NCBI GenBank assembly: GCA_025358295.1
Contig: JANYJY010000059.1
Coordinates: 1-64,000 of the forward strand
Source of the DNA: Gammaproteobacteria bacterium
GTDB lineage: Bacteria > Pseudomonadota > Gammaproteobacteria > Steroidobacterales > Steroidobacteraceae
Reading direction: 5' to 3'
DNA: 64,000 nt
The translations under genes were made by a program, and so were the position numbers. Positions 36,249 through 44,727 of this stretch are shown one piece after another. The notes below the pieces were generated by a model. The model was not told where the DNA came from. It saw nothing but the letters and a program-made list of their open reading frames with translations, and searched no databases. How positions within the stretch are numbered: position 1 is the first letter of the stretch; each line of letters begins with the position of its first letter.

Positions 36249-37328
36249 TTATCGCGTGGCCGGCACCGCGGGGTAGCGGCCGGCCAGCCAGGCATGGATC
36301 TGGCTGACGATGGCTAGCGCGATGCCTTCCGGAGTCACCGCGCCGATATCGATGCCGACCGGACCGTGGAGCCTGCTTTTGAGCGAATCCGCCAGGGGAC
36401 CCAACTCCTGGGCGAGCCGGGTGCGGCGTGCCTCCGGACCCAGCAGTCCGATATACGCAGGAAGGCCCGTCTGAGCCATTTCGCGCAAATACATGGCGTC
36501 GGAGGGGAGGTGATGACTCATGACCACGGCGGCATGGCAGTGCTCCAGGGCAACCGCCGACCTCAACCGCCGCGGATCGCACAGGCTGACTGCAGCACCG
36601 GGGAAATCCGCCGCGACGACGAAGGCTGGGCGATGATCGACCACCGATACGCGCCAACCCAGGGCACGAGCGCTGCGCGCGACCGGCTGCGCATCCGGAC
36701 CCGCCCCGCAAATCAAGACATGCGGGGGCGGCGCCAGGTATTGCACCAGCGCGCGCGCACGGCGGCCCGCCTCGGTCCACTCCAGGTTACGCGACGTGCA
36801 TTCCATCAGCGCCGACGCGGCGGCATCGATCAGCATCGCTGGGGCGGGCGGGGCCGGTGCGCAGGTGCCCAGCGGTATTTCCGCGGATTCATGCACCGAC
36901 AGCAGCACGGTCGGGCGACTGAAGTCCGTGGCGCGCGCGGCCGCCTTGAGTGCCGTAGCCGCGGAACTGCCGGGGCCGGCGGGCTCCAGCAGCACGCGCA
37001 TCGCACCCTCGCACCCGGCGCCGATGCCGAACAGAATGTCGTCTGGGCCGCGCATGTCGTATTCGACGGCGCGCGGCAGGCCGCTCTCCAGCACTTCCTG
37101 CGCGTGTATCTTCAGATCCGCTTCCAGGCAGCCGCCGCTCAGCAGTCCCAGATAGCTGCCATCGGCCATGATGAGCATGCGCGCGCCGGGTTTGCGATAT
37201 GTCGAGCCGGCCGTTGCCACCACCGTCGCGAGAACCCGCGCGCTCGCGGTGTTCGGCGCATGTTCCAGCAGTAATTCGAGGCTCGTATCCAGGCGCACGT
37301 CGAGGCGAGAGGTTTTCATGCTCGACAT
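36249..37328 (-). CDS. XdhC/CoxI-family molybdoenzyme accessory protein
   Basis: 359-aa two-domain protein. The N-terminal XdhC_CoxI domain shows GSTYRKPGARM, LSGGCLEADL and GIGAGCEGAM; the C-terminal Rossmann domain begins at VLICGAGPDAQPVARSARALGW with the VVDHRPAF strand and ends with HGPVGIDIGAVTPEGIALAIVSQIHAWL. XdhC proteins bind molybdenum cofactor, sulfurate it and insert it into xanthine-dehydrogenase-type enzymes. No such enzyme is in the window, so this is an orphan; its client must be elsewhere. Start ATG at 37328, or the Met three codons later. Confidence 0.9.
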   Translation of the reverse strand: MSSMKTSRLDVRLDTSLELLLEHAPNTASARVLATVVATAGSTYRKPGARMLIMADGSYLGLLSGGCLEADLKIHAQEVLESGLPRAVEYDMRGPDDILFGIGAGCEGAMRVLLEPAGPGSSAATALKAAARATDFSRPTVLLSVHESAEIPLGTCAPAPPAPAMLIDAAASALMECTSRNLEWTEAGRRARALVQYLAPPPHVLICGAGPDAQPVARSARALGWRVSVVDHRPAFVVAADFPGAAVSLCDPRRLRSAVALEHCHAAVVMSHHLPSDAMYLREMAQTGLPAYIGLLGPEARRTRLAQELGPLADSLKSRLHGPVGIDIGAVTPEGIALAIVSQIHAWLAGRYPAVPATR

Positions 37329-37538
37329 TGTTTCAGAAAAGCACCAAATGTGTGCTGGTTAAGCGGGTCGCCATGGATCGACCCGGCGTCGTCGGCGACG
37401 ATTTGAGATCGAATTGTGACAAGGCCGGCGCGCTTACTCAAATCAATATCCGCCGGCCACGCGCGCGATGGCAGCGTATTCCCTGGTAAAATGCTTCATG
37501 GTTTCGCCAATGCACAAATCGATATTCAGGGAGAGCCA

Positions 37539-38432
37539 TTGAGCTGGCGCGGTTGGGGCGCTTTTGCCGCCCTCGGCATCATTTGGGGGCTGCCTTATTT
37601 CTTCATCAAAGTATCGCTGCAGGAACTCTCACCGGTCATTGTCGCATTCTCCCGTGTAGTGCTCGCTACGTTGATCCTGCTGCCGATTGCTTGGCGCCGC
37701 GGTGCGTTGCGTTCCTTGAATGCGCACAAGGGGGCGATCTGCGCGTTTGCCCTCGCAGAATTCGTCGTTCCCTTTTTGGTGATCTCGTTCGGCGAACGTT
37801 GGATCAGCTCGTCGGTCACCGGTATACTCATCGCCATGGTGCCTTTGTCGATTGCGCTGATTCAAAAATTCTTCGGTGTCCATGAGCGCTTGGGGCGGTG
37901 GCGTATCGTTGGGCTGGGGATGGGATTTATCGGGGTCGCCGCCTTGCTTGGATTCGACACGATCGCCTGGCCTCTGGGTTGGGCCGGCGTCGCCTGCATG
38001 TTGATCGCCACTCTAGGCTATGCCATCGGTCCTCTCATTATCCAGAGGCATCTCGGTGGGCTCGATCCGTTCGGCCCGCTGGCGGCGAGTTTGGCCGTGG
38101 CCAGCGCGGTGCTGTTCATTCCAGCGATGCTGGCCTTCCCCTCGCAGGTCCCCTCGACGCCCGTTCTCGCTTCCCTGGTCATGTTGGGAGTCGTCTGCAC
38201 GGCTGTGGCCATGTTGTTGATGTTTTATCTGGTGGGTCACGCCGGTGCGTCACGCGCGACGGTAATCACCTACATCAATCCCGCCGTAGCGACTCTGCTG
38301 GGCGTGCTGCTTCTGCATGAGAGCCTGGGAATCGGCGGAGTCCTTGCATTTGTTCTAATTCTCCTCGGCTCGTGGTTGGCCACCCGGGGAGCCGCGATGC
38401 AGTCCCGGCGGGCGCACGACGGGCCCGCCTAA
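37539..38432 (+). CDS. EamA/DMT-superfamily transporter
   Basis: 297-aa inner-membrane transporter with two EamA repeats, about ten helices (LGIIWGLPYFFIKVSL in helix 1; AMLLMFYLVGHAGASRATVITYINPAVATLLG in the second repeat shown in part). I choose the TTG at 37539 because AGGGAGAG lies at ideal distance and the family length of about 300 is met; ATG 37491 would add 16 hydrophilic residues without a ribosome site. Family members export or import amino acids and metabolites; substrate unknown. Stop codons overlap those of the convergent cupin gene. Confidence 0.85.
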   Translation: MSWRGWGAFAALGIIWGLPYFFIKVSLQELSPVIVAFSRVVLATLILLPIAWRRGALRSLNAHKGAICAFALAEFVVPFLVISFGERWISSSVTGILIAMVPLSIALIQKFFGVHERLGRWRIVGLGMGFIGVAALLGFDTIAWPLGWAGVACMLIATLGYAIGPLIIQRHLGGLDPFGPLAASLAVASAVLFIPAMLAFPSQVPSTPVLASLVMLGVVCTAVAMLLMFYLVGHAGASRATVITYINPAVATLLGVLLLHESLGIGGVLAFVLILLGSWLATRGAAMQSRRAHDGPA

Positions 38433-38818
38433 GGGGCAGGCGCGTTACGCCATACCACGTAGGTCTTCCGGAGAGTTTCGTGGACGATCCAAGTGCCATG
38501 GGTGTGCGGCGGAAAAAACGCGGCGTCGCCGGCGGCGAACTCGACTTTTTGCCCGTCGTCAGCCAAAAATGTGGCGCGCCCCGCGATGAAGTGACTGAAT
38601 TCCGCGTCCATCACCGCTCGCCGGAACTGCCCGGGAGTCGATTCCCAGGTACCCGTTTGTATCGTGCCGTCGGGCGCGACAAACCCGTCTTTCTTAAACA
38701 ATTGCACGCGTTTGCCGCCCGCCGGATTGTCCGGGCTGCCGACGGGGATCAGTGTGTCCGCGCCTAAGGAGGCCGGCGCCTTGATATGATTGATAGCCAT
38801 AAGATTGTCGTCCGTCAT
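38429..38818 (-). CDS. Cupin_3 (DUF861) protein
   Basis: 129-aa small cupin of the EutQ/ureidoglycine-like DUF861 type: GTWESTPGQFRRAVMDAEFSHFI in the middle, FAAGDAAFFPPHTHGTWIVHETLRKTYVV at the end (quoted in part as the family signature). DUF861 proteins often accompany FAD amine oxidases of the PuuB type, and here the two genes are divergent with their starts only 17 bases apart. The first Met is used; a second lies six codons later. No metal-site His cluster comparable to classical cupins is obvious, apart from HTHG. Confidence 0.82.
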   Translation of the reverse strand: MTDDNLMAINHIKAPASLGADTLIPVGSPDNPAGGKRVQLFKKDGFVAPDGTIQTGTWESTPGQFRRAVMDAEFSHFIAGRATFLADDGQKVEFAAGDAAFFPPHTHGTWIVHETLRKTYVVWRNAPAP

Positions 38819-38835
38819 GCCGTGTGCGAAGCCCT

Positions 38836-40119
38836 ATGATGCCATATAAAATCTCCGTGACGCCGCTGTGGATGCGCACTGCCAACATGCCGGCGGCATC
38901 TTCTCAACCCTTCCCCAGCAGTGTCGATGTGCTGGTCGTCGGCGCCGGATACACAGGACTTGCGGCCGCGCGCGAAACCGCGGCGGCAGGGCGATCCACC
39001 TGGGTGCTCGATGCCGGCGAGCTGGGGGCGGGATGCTCGAGCCGCAACGGCGGCCAGGTTGCCTACAGCATCAAACCGTCATTCGACTCGCTGAAGGCGA
39101 AGTTTGGCGCGGATCGGGCATTTAGGGTCTGTCGAGAAGGTCTCGACGCGGTGGCGTATCTGCGCTCGATGGCCGCTAATGAGATCGATTGTGATTGGCG
39201 CGACAACGGCTGTTTCTTCGGGGCCCACACCCCGAGGCATTTCAAGGCGATGGTCCGCGATGCCGAGAATCAACCGCGCGGGCTCGAACAGAGAATCAAC
39301 GTAGTTCAAAAATCCCTACAACATGAGGAAATCGACAGCGATTTTTATCACGGCGGGTGCGTGTTCGTGGATGACGCATCCGTCGATCCCACGCGCCTGT
39401 TGATCGCGCTGATGCGCCGTGCCCAGGAGTGCGGGGCGCAGGTCGTGGATCGCTGCCGCGTCACCGCGATAAAGTCCGCCCGCAACGGCTTCGAGGTGCT
39501 GACATCGCGCGGAGTCGTTCAGGCCCGGCAAGTTTTGCTGGCGACCAACGGCTACTCAGGCCCGCTGTCTGCCTGGCATCGGCGCCGGGTCATCCCCATC
39601 GGCAGCTATCAGATCGCGACGGAGCCACTGGGCGCCGAGCGCGTTCGCGCGTTGATTCCCTTTGCGCGGAACATCGTCGACTCGCGGCGCGTCGTCGTTT
39701 ATTTTCGGCCCTCGACAGACGGCGAGCGCATCATATTCGGCGGTCGGGCCGCGTTGTCGGAAAGAGATCCTCTGGCCTGCGTCAGCCGCTTGCAGCAAAT
39801 GATGAGCCGGATATTTCCGCAATTGAAATCGGTGCACGTGACCCACGCATGGGTGGGATGGGTGGGGTATACCTTCGATACATTGCCGCACTTGGGCCAA
39901 CACGAGGGGATTCACTACTGCATGGGATATTGCGGGCAGGGTGTCGTACTTGCGCCGTACCTCGGCAAACGCATCGGGCAGCAAATGCTGGGCCTGAAGG
40001 AGGGACTTACAGCCTTCGACGGCCTCGAATTCCCGTCGCGGCCCTATTATCGGGAGAAGCCGTGGTTTCTTGCGCCGTCGGTCTTTGCCTATCGCATGCT
40101 CGATTTCATCGGGCTGTAA
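38836..40119 (+). CDS. FAD-dependent amine oxidoreductase, PuuB-like
   Basis: 427-aa DAO-family flavoprotein. The ADP-binding loop VDVLVVGAGYTGLAAARE is near residue 30, followed by GELGAGCSSRNGGQVAY as in gamma-glutamylputrescine oxidase, and YCMGYCGQGVVLAPYLGKRIG near the C-terminus closes the FAD site. Likely oxidises an amine or amino acid to aldehyde/keto acid plus H2O2. Together with the polyamine importer at 17.6-21.5 kb and the aldehyde dehydrogenase at 49-50.6 kb it could serve amine catabolism, though the genes are not linked. GTG 38824 is an alternative start. Almost no room exists for a separate promoter on each strand. Confidence 0.85.
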   Translation: MMPYKISVTPLWMRTANMPAASSQPFPSSVDVLVVGAGYTGLAAARETAAAGRSTWVLDAGELGAGCSSRNGGQVAYSIKPSFDSLKAKFGADRAFRVCREGLDAVAYLRSMAANEIDCDWRDNGCFFGAHTPRHFKAMVRDAENQPRGLEQRINVVQKSLQHEEIDSDFYHGGCVFVDDASVDPTRLLIALMRRAQECGAQVVDRCRVTAIKSARNGFEVLTSRGVVQARQVLLATNGYSGPLSAWHRRRVIPIGSYQIATEPLGAERVRALIPFARNIVDSRRVVVYFRPSTDGERIIFGGRAALSERDPLACVSRLQQMMSRIFPQLKSVHVTHAWVGWVGYTFDTLPHLGQHEGIHYCMGYCGQGVVLAPYLGKRIGQQMLGLKEGLTAFDGLEFPSRPYYREKPWFLAPSVFAYRMLDFIGL

Positions 40120-40132
40120 ACGGCACGCCCGC

Positions 40133-41596
40133 GTGAATCGCAGCACCTATTCCAGCCTGCCGGAGCGGTTCTTCGCGCGCATCCACCCGACGCCCGTCGC
40201 GAAGCCACAACTACTGCGCTTCAATCACGCGCTCAAACTTGAGATAGGGCTCGAGCTTCAGGATACGAGCGATGACGCGCTGGCCGAGGCGTTCTGCGGA
40301 AATGTCATTCTGCCCGGATCGGATCCGATCGCCATGGCCTATGCAGGCCATCAGTTCGGCCATTTTGTTCCGCAACTCGGCGATGGACGCGCCATTCTGC
40401 TGGGCGAGGCAGTGGACAGTTCGGAAGTGCATCGTGACATTCAATTGAAGGGTTCTGGCAGAACTCCCTATTCGCGCGGCGGCGACGGCCGCGCCGCGCT
40501 TGGGCCCGTTCTACGCGAATATCTTATCAGCGAGGCCATGCACGCTCTCGGCATACCCACGACGCGCGCGCTGGCCGCCGTCCTCACCGGCGAAAACGTG
40601 TTTCGCGAAGGAGTGCTGCCCGGCGCGATATTGACCCGAGTGGCCGCAAGCTTCGTCCGCGTCGGCACATTTCAGTACTTCGCTGCACGCGATGATGTCG
40701 ATGCGGTTCGATTGCTGGCGGACTATGTCATCGACAGGCACTATCCGCATGTCAAATTCGAACCGCAACGCTATCTTTCTTTGTTGGGTGCGGTCATCGG
40801 CGCGCAGGCCTCGTTGATCGCAAACTGGATGCACGTAGGGTTCATTCATGGCGTCATGAATACCGACAACATGTCGGTGTCGGGAGAGACCATCGATTTT
40901 GGTCCTTGCGCCTTCGTGGATTCCTACGATCCGGCGGCGGTGTTCAGCTCGATCGACCGGCAGGGCCGCTATGCATTCGGCAATCAGCCGCACGCCGCCG
41001 TGTGGAATCTCGCGCGCTTCGCGGAAACGCTGCTGCCCCTCATCGATGAAAATCCGCAGCGCGCGGTCGAGCTTGCTACTGCAGCGCTCGCGGCATTTTC
41101 GACTCGCTTCGCGGAGCTATCGCTGGCAGGTCTGAATCGCAAGCTCGGTCTTGGCGTCCGCGAGGACGGCGATACGGCATTGTCCAATGATCTTCTCGAC
41201 GCCATGCATAAGAATGGTGCGGATTTCACGCTGACATTCCGCAGGCTGTGCGATGCCGCGGAGCGGGACTTGCGGGCGACGGATGTCAGGGAATTGTTTG
41301 CAAATCCCGAGGAGTTCGACGTGTGGGCCCTGCGGTGGCGCGCGCGGCTGGGCCGGGAGCCTCTCGACCCCCGGGTGCGCGCGGCGGCGATGCGACGGGT
41401 GAACCCGGCCGTCATTCCGCGCAATCACCGAATCGAACAAGTGATAGCCGCGGCCGTCAACGATCGGAACTTCGAACCTTTTGTCGCGTTATCTGCGGTG
41501 CTTTCGAGGCCCTATGAATCCGTCGAAGGGTTCGAGTCCTACGCAAATCCGCCGCAGTCCGGCGAGCGCGTGTTGCAAACGTTCTGCGGCACTTAG
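40133..41596 (+). CDS. selO: Protein adenylyltransferase SelO (YdiU)
   Basis: 487-aa pseudokinase-fold enzyme that transfers AMP from ATP to Ser/Thr/Tyr of target proteins during oxidative stress. Present: MAYAGHQFGHFVPQLGDGRA, QLKGSGRTPYSRGGDGRAALGPVLREYL (quoted in part), NTDNMSVSGETIDFGP with the metal Asp/Asn. It ends CGT, a Cys at the third-last position where eukaryotic SelO has selenocysteine, so the redox tail is kept. GTG at 40133 leaves a 13-base gap to the oxidase gene; a longer frame would be its shadow. Length is typical (about 480). Confidence 0.93.
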   Translation: MNRSTYSSLPERFFARIHPTPVAKPQLLRFNHALKLEIGLELQDTSDDALAEAFCGNVILPGSDPIAMAYAGHQFGHFVPQLGDGRAILLGEAVDSSEVHRDIQLKGSGRTPYSRGGDGRAALGPVLREYLISEAMHALGIPTTRALAAVLTGENVFREGVLPGAILTRVAASFVRVGTFQYFAARDDVDAVRLLADYVIDRHYPHVKFEPQRYLSLLGAVIGAQASLIANWMHVGFIHGVMNTDNMSVSGETIDFGPCAFVDSYDPAAVFSSIDRQGRYAFGNQPHAAVWNLARFAETLLPLIDENPQRAVELATAALAAFSTRFAELSLAGLNRKLGLGVREDGDTALSNDLLDAMHKNGADFTLTFRRLCDAAERDLRATDVRELFANPEEFDVWALRWRARLGREPLDPRVRAAAMRRVNPAVIPRNHRIEQVIAAAVNDRNFEPFVALSAVLSRPYESVEGFESYANPPQSGERVLQTFCGT

Positions 41597-41605
41597 GCCG
41601 GCCGC

Positions 41606-42499
41606 TCAGTTCGAGGATTGCGCCGCCAGAGCGAGCCGTGACCGGGTTTCCGGCGCCGTCAGAATTCTCACCCCCAGAAGTTCGATAATCGTACGGGCGC
41701 GCGTCACCAATTGGGCATTCGTCGCCGGGGTACCCTTGTCGAGATAGAGATTGTCCTCGAGGCCGACACGGACATTGCCGCCGAGAAGCACGGACTGTGC
41801 CGCCATCGGCATTTGCATGCGGCCCAGGCCGAAGGCCGACCAATGCGATCCCAGCGGCAGGGCATCGCGCATCGCCTTCATGGCTTCAGCGGATGCGGGT
41901 GCGCCGTATTTGATTCCGAGACACAGTTGAAACAGGGCCGGCTGGGCAATCAGTCCTTCCGATTGCAGCTGTTTGGCGAGTTCGATATGGCCTAGCTCAA
42001 ACACTTCCAATTCGGGCCGCACATGGTGCTGCCGGTAGGCGAGCGCCATGGTGCGCAGAAAGCCCGGAGTCGTCCCATACAACAGCTCGTCGAAGTTCAA
42101 TGAACCGCAATCGAGGCTCGCGATCTCGGGCAATAGGTCGAGTACGTGCGTCATCCGCTCCCGCGGACCGACAAAGTCCGTGCCTGCGCCGAAATCGAGT
42201 GGCGCATGTTCGGGACCCAGCACGAGATCGCCTCCCATCCCTCCCGTCAGGTTCAGAATCACACTGCTGTTTCGTTCTCTGATTCGCTGCACGACTTCGC
42301 TGAAAAGCACCGGATCACGGCTGGCCAGACCGGTGTTCGGGTCACGGACGTGAATATGGACGATGGCGGCGCCGGCGGCATGCGCCTCGAGAGCCGACTG
42401 TGCGATTTGTGCGGAAGTGACGGGGACATGCGGGTTTTTACGGACAGAGTCGGCCGAACCGGTCACGGCACAGGTGATGAAAACCTCAGTGGCCAGCAT
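41606..42499 (-). CDS. BKACE (DUF849) beta-keto acid cleavage enzyme
   Basis: 297-aa TIM-barrel enzyme of the 3-keto-5-aminohexanoate cleavage (Kce/BKACE) family, which condenses a beta-keto acid with acetyl-CoA to give acetoacetate and a CoA ester. Zn-site elements: HIHVRDPNTG (His pair), ILNLTGGMGGD, SLNFDELLYGT; the barrel end SHWSAFGLGRMQMPMAAQSVLLGGNVRVGLEDNLYL is highly typical (given here as short pieces by position 41760-41860). Substrate specificity in this family varies widely and cannot be read. The neighbours give no pathway, and two palindromes lie upstream. Confidence 0.92.
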   Translation of the reverse strand: MLATEVFITCAVTGSADSVRKNPHVPVTSAQIAQSALEAHAAGAAIVHIHVRDPNTGLASRDPVLFSEVVQRIRERNSSVILNLTGGMGGDLVLGPEHAPLDFGAGTDFVGPRERMTHVLDLLPEIASLDCGSLNFDELLYGTTPGFLRTMALAYRQHHVRPELEVFELGHIELAKQLQSEGLIAQPALFQLCLGIKYGAPASAEAMKAMRDALPLGSHWSAFGLGRMQMPMAAQSVLLGGNVRVGLEDNLYLDKGTPATNAQLVTRARTIIELLGVRILTAPETRSRLALAAQSSN

Positions 42500-42556
42500 G
42501 CGGTGCCGTGATCCGGTAGGGCGGGGCGGTTCGGGCCGCGCTGTCAGGGCGTAATA

Positions 42557-42591
42557 TATGTGTCAACATAGCGCACGTTTATTGCAATAAA
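42557..42591. promoter_or_regulatory. Two palindromic operator-like sites upstream of the BKACE gene
   Basis: TATGT-gtca-ACATA (42557-42570) and, eight bases further, the perfect palindrome TTTATTGCAATAAA (42578-42591), both in an AT-rich stretch 58-92 bases before the BKACE start. They look like dimer sites of a GntR- or LysR-type regulator; no such gene is next to them. Confidence 0.5.
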
Positions 42592-42675
42592 TGGACCGTC
42601 TCGCCGATCTTCAATAGTAGAACCTACAAGAGCCGAGCGTACAACACATGACCGTGGCGTTAAATATGTCATTAT

Positions 42676-42882
42676 CATTCACGGCCGATAGTCACTCGAG
42701 TGGATGGCTTGAAGGGTTTCTATCCTGCGGAGGACTATCACCAGGATTACTTGATTCACAATCCCACTGTTCCTTATATTGCAATGTACGACATTCCCAA
42801 AGTAGAAAATTTCAAGTGCGCGTATCCGGAGCTCTATAACGGACCGCCGGTATTGGCGCGTAACGAGGTTCGTCCGAGATGA
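42676..42882 (+). pseudogene. msrA: Peptide methionine sulfoxide reductase A, C-terminal remnant
   Basis: The frame HSRPIVTRVDGLKGFYPAED followed by YHQDYLIHNPTVPYI and PKVENFKCAYPELY is the C-terminal third of MsrA. The N-terminal two thirds, including the catalytic GCFWG motif, are absent: the frame is closed by a TAA at 42661 and the 160 bases upstream show no MsrA similarity. The fragment reads to a TGA that overlaps the modA start (ATGA), so an intact msrA once preceded modA and was cut by a deletion or rearrangement. The surrounding 300 bases are visibly more AT-rich than the window. A GTG at 42700 could still start a 60-aa peptide, unlikely to be functional. Confidence 0.8.
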
Positions 42883-43646
42883 AAATCCGCGGCATTGGTC
42901 TTATTCTGTCTTTGTGCTTGGTCAATTCCAGCTTCGGGTCGGGCACGGAGAAGGGGGCCATCACGGTGTTCGCCGCAGCCTCGTTGACCAATGCATTGCA
43001 GGATTTGGGGGATGCCTTCACGAAGGAAACATCCATCCCCGTCCGATTCTCGTTCGCAGCCAGTTCGGCGCTTGCCCGTCAGATAGAGAACGGCGCGCCG
43101 GCCGATGTGTTTTTCCCTGCCGATCTGGAGTGGATGGATTATTTGCAGACGAGAAATCTGCTTCAACGACAGAGCCGGCGTAATGTGCTCGGCAACAAGC
43201 TGGTTTTAATTGCGCCGGCGGACAGTACCGTGAAATTGAAGATCGAGCCGCACTTTCATCTGGTCGAGGCGCTGGGCAAGGGCCGTTTGGCCACCGGCGA
43301 TCCGGATTCGGTGCCTGGCGGCCGCTACGCCAAGGAGGCTTTGACGACGCTCGGGATATGGAATGAAGTCGTTGATCACTTGGTCCGTGCGGACAGCGTG
43401 CGTTCGGCGCTTGCATTCGTGGATCGAGGGGAAACACCGCTCGGCATTGTGTATGAGACCGATGCGCATATCGACAAGCGCGTCCGGGTCGTGGATGTGT
43501 TTCCCGCCAATAGCCATCTTCCGATCGTCTATCCCATTGCATTGACTACTGCGGCCACCGCCGATGCGGCGAAATTTGTCGCCTATATCAACGGTCCGGC
43601 CGGCGACCTGGCGTTCAAGGCCTACGGTTTTACTGTCTTGCACTAG
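42879..43646 (+). CDS. modA: Molybdate-binding periplasmic protein, orphan ModA-like
   Basis: 255-aa periplasmic binding protein with a signal peptide ending near SSFGSG. Family motifs: ITVFAAASLTNALQDL, FSFAASSALARQIENGAPADVFF, ATGDPDSVPGGRYAKEAL and ALAFVDRGETPLGIVYETDA. Normally binds molybdate or tungstate for ModBC. No modB or modC follows: the next gene is convergent. Either it serves a transporter encoded elsewhere or is a remnant of a broken operon, as the upstream msrA fragment suggests. ATG overlaps the msrA remnant stop; GAGG lies a little far upstream. Confidence 0.88.
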   Translation: MKIRGIGLILSLCLVNSSFGSGTEKGAITVFAAASLTNALQDLGDAFTKETSIPVRFSFAASSALARQIENGAPADVFFPADLEWMDYLQTRNLLQRQSRRNVLGNKLVLIAPADSTVKLKIEPHFHLVEALGKGRLATGDPDSVPGGRYAKEALTTLGIWNEVVDHLVRADSVRSALAFVDRGETPLGIVYETDAHIDKRVRVVDVFPANSHLPIVYPIALTTAATADAAKFVAYINGPAGDLAFKAYGFTVLH

Positions 43647-43710
43647 GCATCGCGCAGGCTCACATGAGTGCCCCTTCCGGAGCCTTGATCGAGGAAAGTG
43701 CGTTGCGGGT

Positions 43711-44724
43711 CTAACGAATCCCCGGCACCCCCTGCCGGATATCCGCCGAGAAAGTGGCGCTGTCGTCGGCTTTTCTGGCTCGTTCGGTGATGCGTCCGAG
43801 CGTACGCAGTTCCTGAAAGGAATAGTGCCGGTCGAGCCCGCCGACATCGTAGACGTATTCGGGAAGGTAGCCAGACAGCAGCAATCGATAGCTCAGCGGC
43901 AGATAACCGACGATACGGGTCATCATGTGGTAGACGAGGGTGGTGCAATTCACTGAAATAGTGTTGTAAAAGCGCGGCGTGCGCGCCAGCACGTTGGTCT
44001 CATCGACGTAGGCCAGAAATAAAGAGCGAATCGCGGTCAGCGGCATTTGCAGACGATATAAATAATCTTCTTCACGCCGAACATTGGTGCGCAGGCGGAT
44101 CACGTCGCGTTCGTCGGCTGCTATGACGCTGAGTTCGAATTTCTTGAAGAATCCGCCGATCTCGGAAAACGATTCGGTCTTCTCACGGCGTATTTCCACC
44201 GAAAAAACGATGTACTCATCGTCGTCGAATCCGAAAGAAATCAGCATATGCGCAATGGCCGGCCCTTGCCAGTACGACATGATGATATCGGCCGATTTCA
44301 AACGATCGAGGTCGTAGCTGCGCGATTCCCAGCGCTGTGTGTAGTCGATATTGCTGCGCCAGTCGAAATTGCGCACGTTGTGCAGGGTGACTCGATTGCC
44401 GTCCACTGTGCCGGTAGCCATGCGTGCGACATCATCGGCCCAGATCCGATCATTCGACGGAGCAATTCCTCGCCACCATATCAGCATGGCGGCGAACGCC
44501 AGTGCAAACATCAGCATGCCGACGGCCGCACGCCCGTGCCAAAGATACACTATCAGGATAAGACTGAAGCACACCCATACGGATACCGTCAGCGCTCTCA
44601 CTGCATTGCCGCCCGGCGCCTGAAACCAGAGCGCGAATGCGCCCCAGATGGCGGCTACACCCATCGTGAGGGTTGCCAGGAATAAGCCCGTGAACCGCAG
44701 GACGACAGCCGCAGTGATGGCCAT
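43711..44724 (-). CDS. DUF4105 (Lnb N-terminal domain) membrane protein
   Basis: 337-aa protein with three predicted membrane helices in the first 90 residues, then a DUF4105 domain: IDYTQRWESRSYDL, IIMSYWQGPAIAHMLISFGFDDDEYIVFSVEIRREK (partial quote by position 44190-44290) and NTISVNCTTLVYHMM, whose Cys is the likely nucleophile. The domain faces the periplasm and is related to the lacto-N-biosidase Lnb N-terminal region; its biochemical role is not established. It is the last gene of a six-gene operon, three bases after the PLP lyase stop. Confidence 0.85.
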   Translation of the reverse strand: MAITAAVVLRFTGLFLATLTMGVAAIWGAFALWFQAPGGNAVRALTVSVWVCFSLILIVYLWHGRAAVGMLMFALAFAAMLIWWRGIAPSNDRIWADDVARMATGTVDGNRVTLHNVRNFDWRSNIDYTQRWESRSYDLDRLKSADIIMSYWQGPAIAHMLISFGFDDDEYIVFSVEIRREKTESFSEIGGFFKKFELSVIAADERDVIRLRTNVRREEDYLYRLQMPLTAIRSLFLAYVDETNVLARTPRFYNTISVNCTTLVYHMMTRIVGYLPLSYRLLLSGYLPEYVYDVGGLDRHYSFQELRTLGRITERARKADDSATFSADIRQGVPGIR

Positions 44725-44727
44725 TTA

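Noticed and set aside
37365-37384. Hairpin GGGTCG...CGACCC before the EamA gene
   Set aside because: Only a six-base stem with no conserved surroundings; not enough for a riboswitch or attenuator.
42648-42839. A 63-residue frame starting with ATG in the gap before modA
   Set aside because: It overlaps the msrA remnant in another frame and shows no family features.
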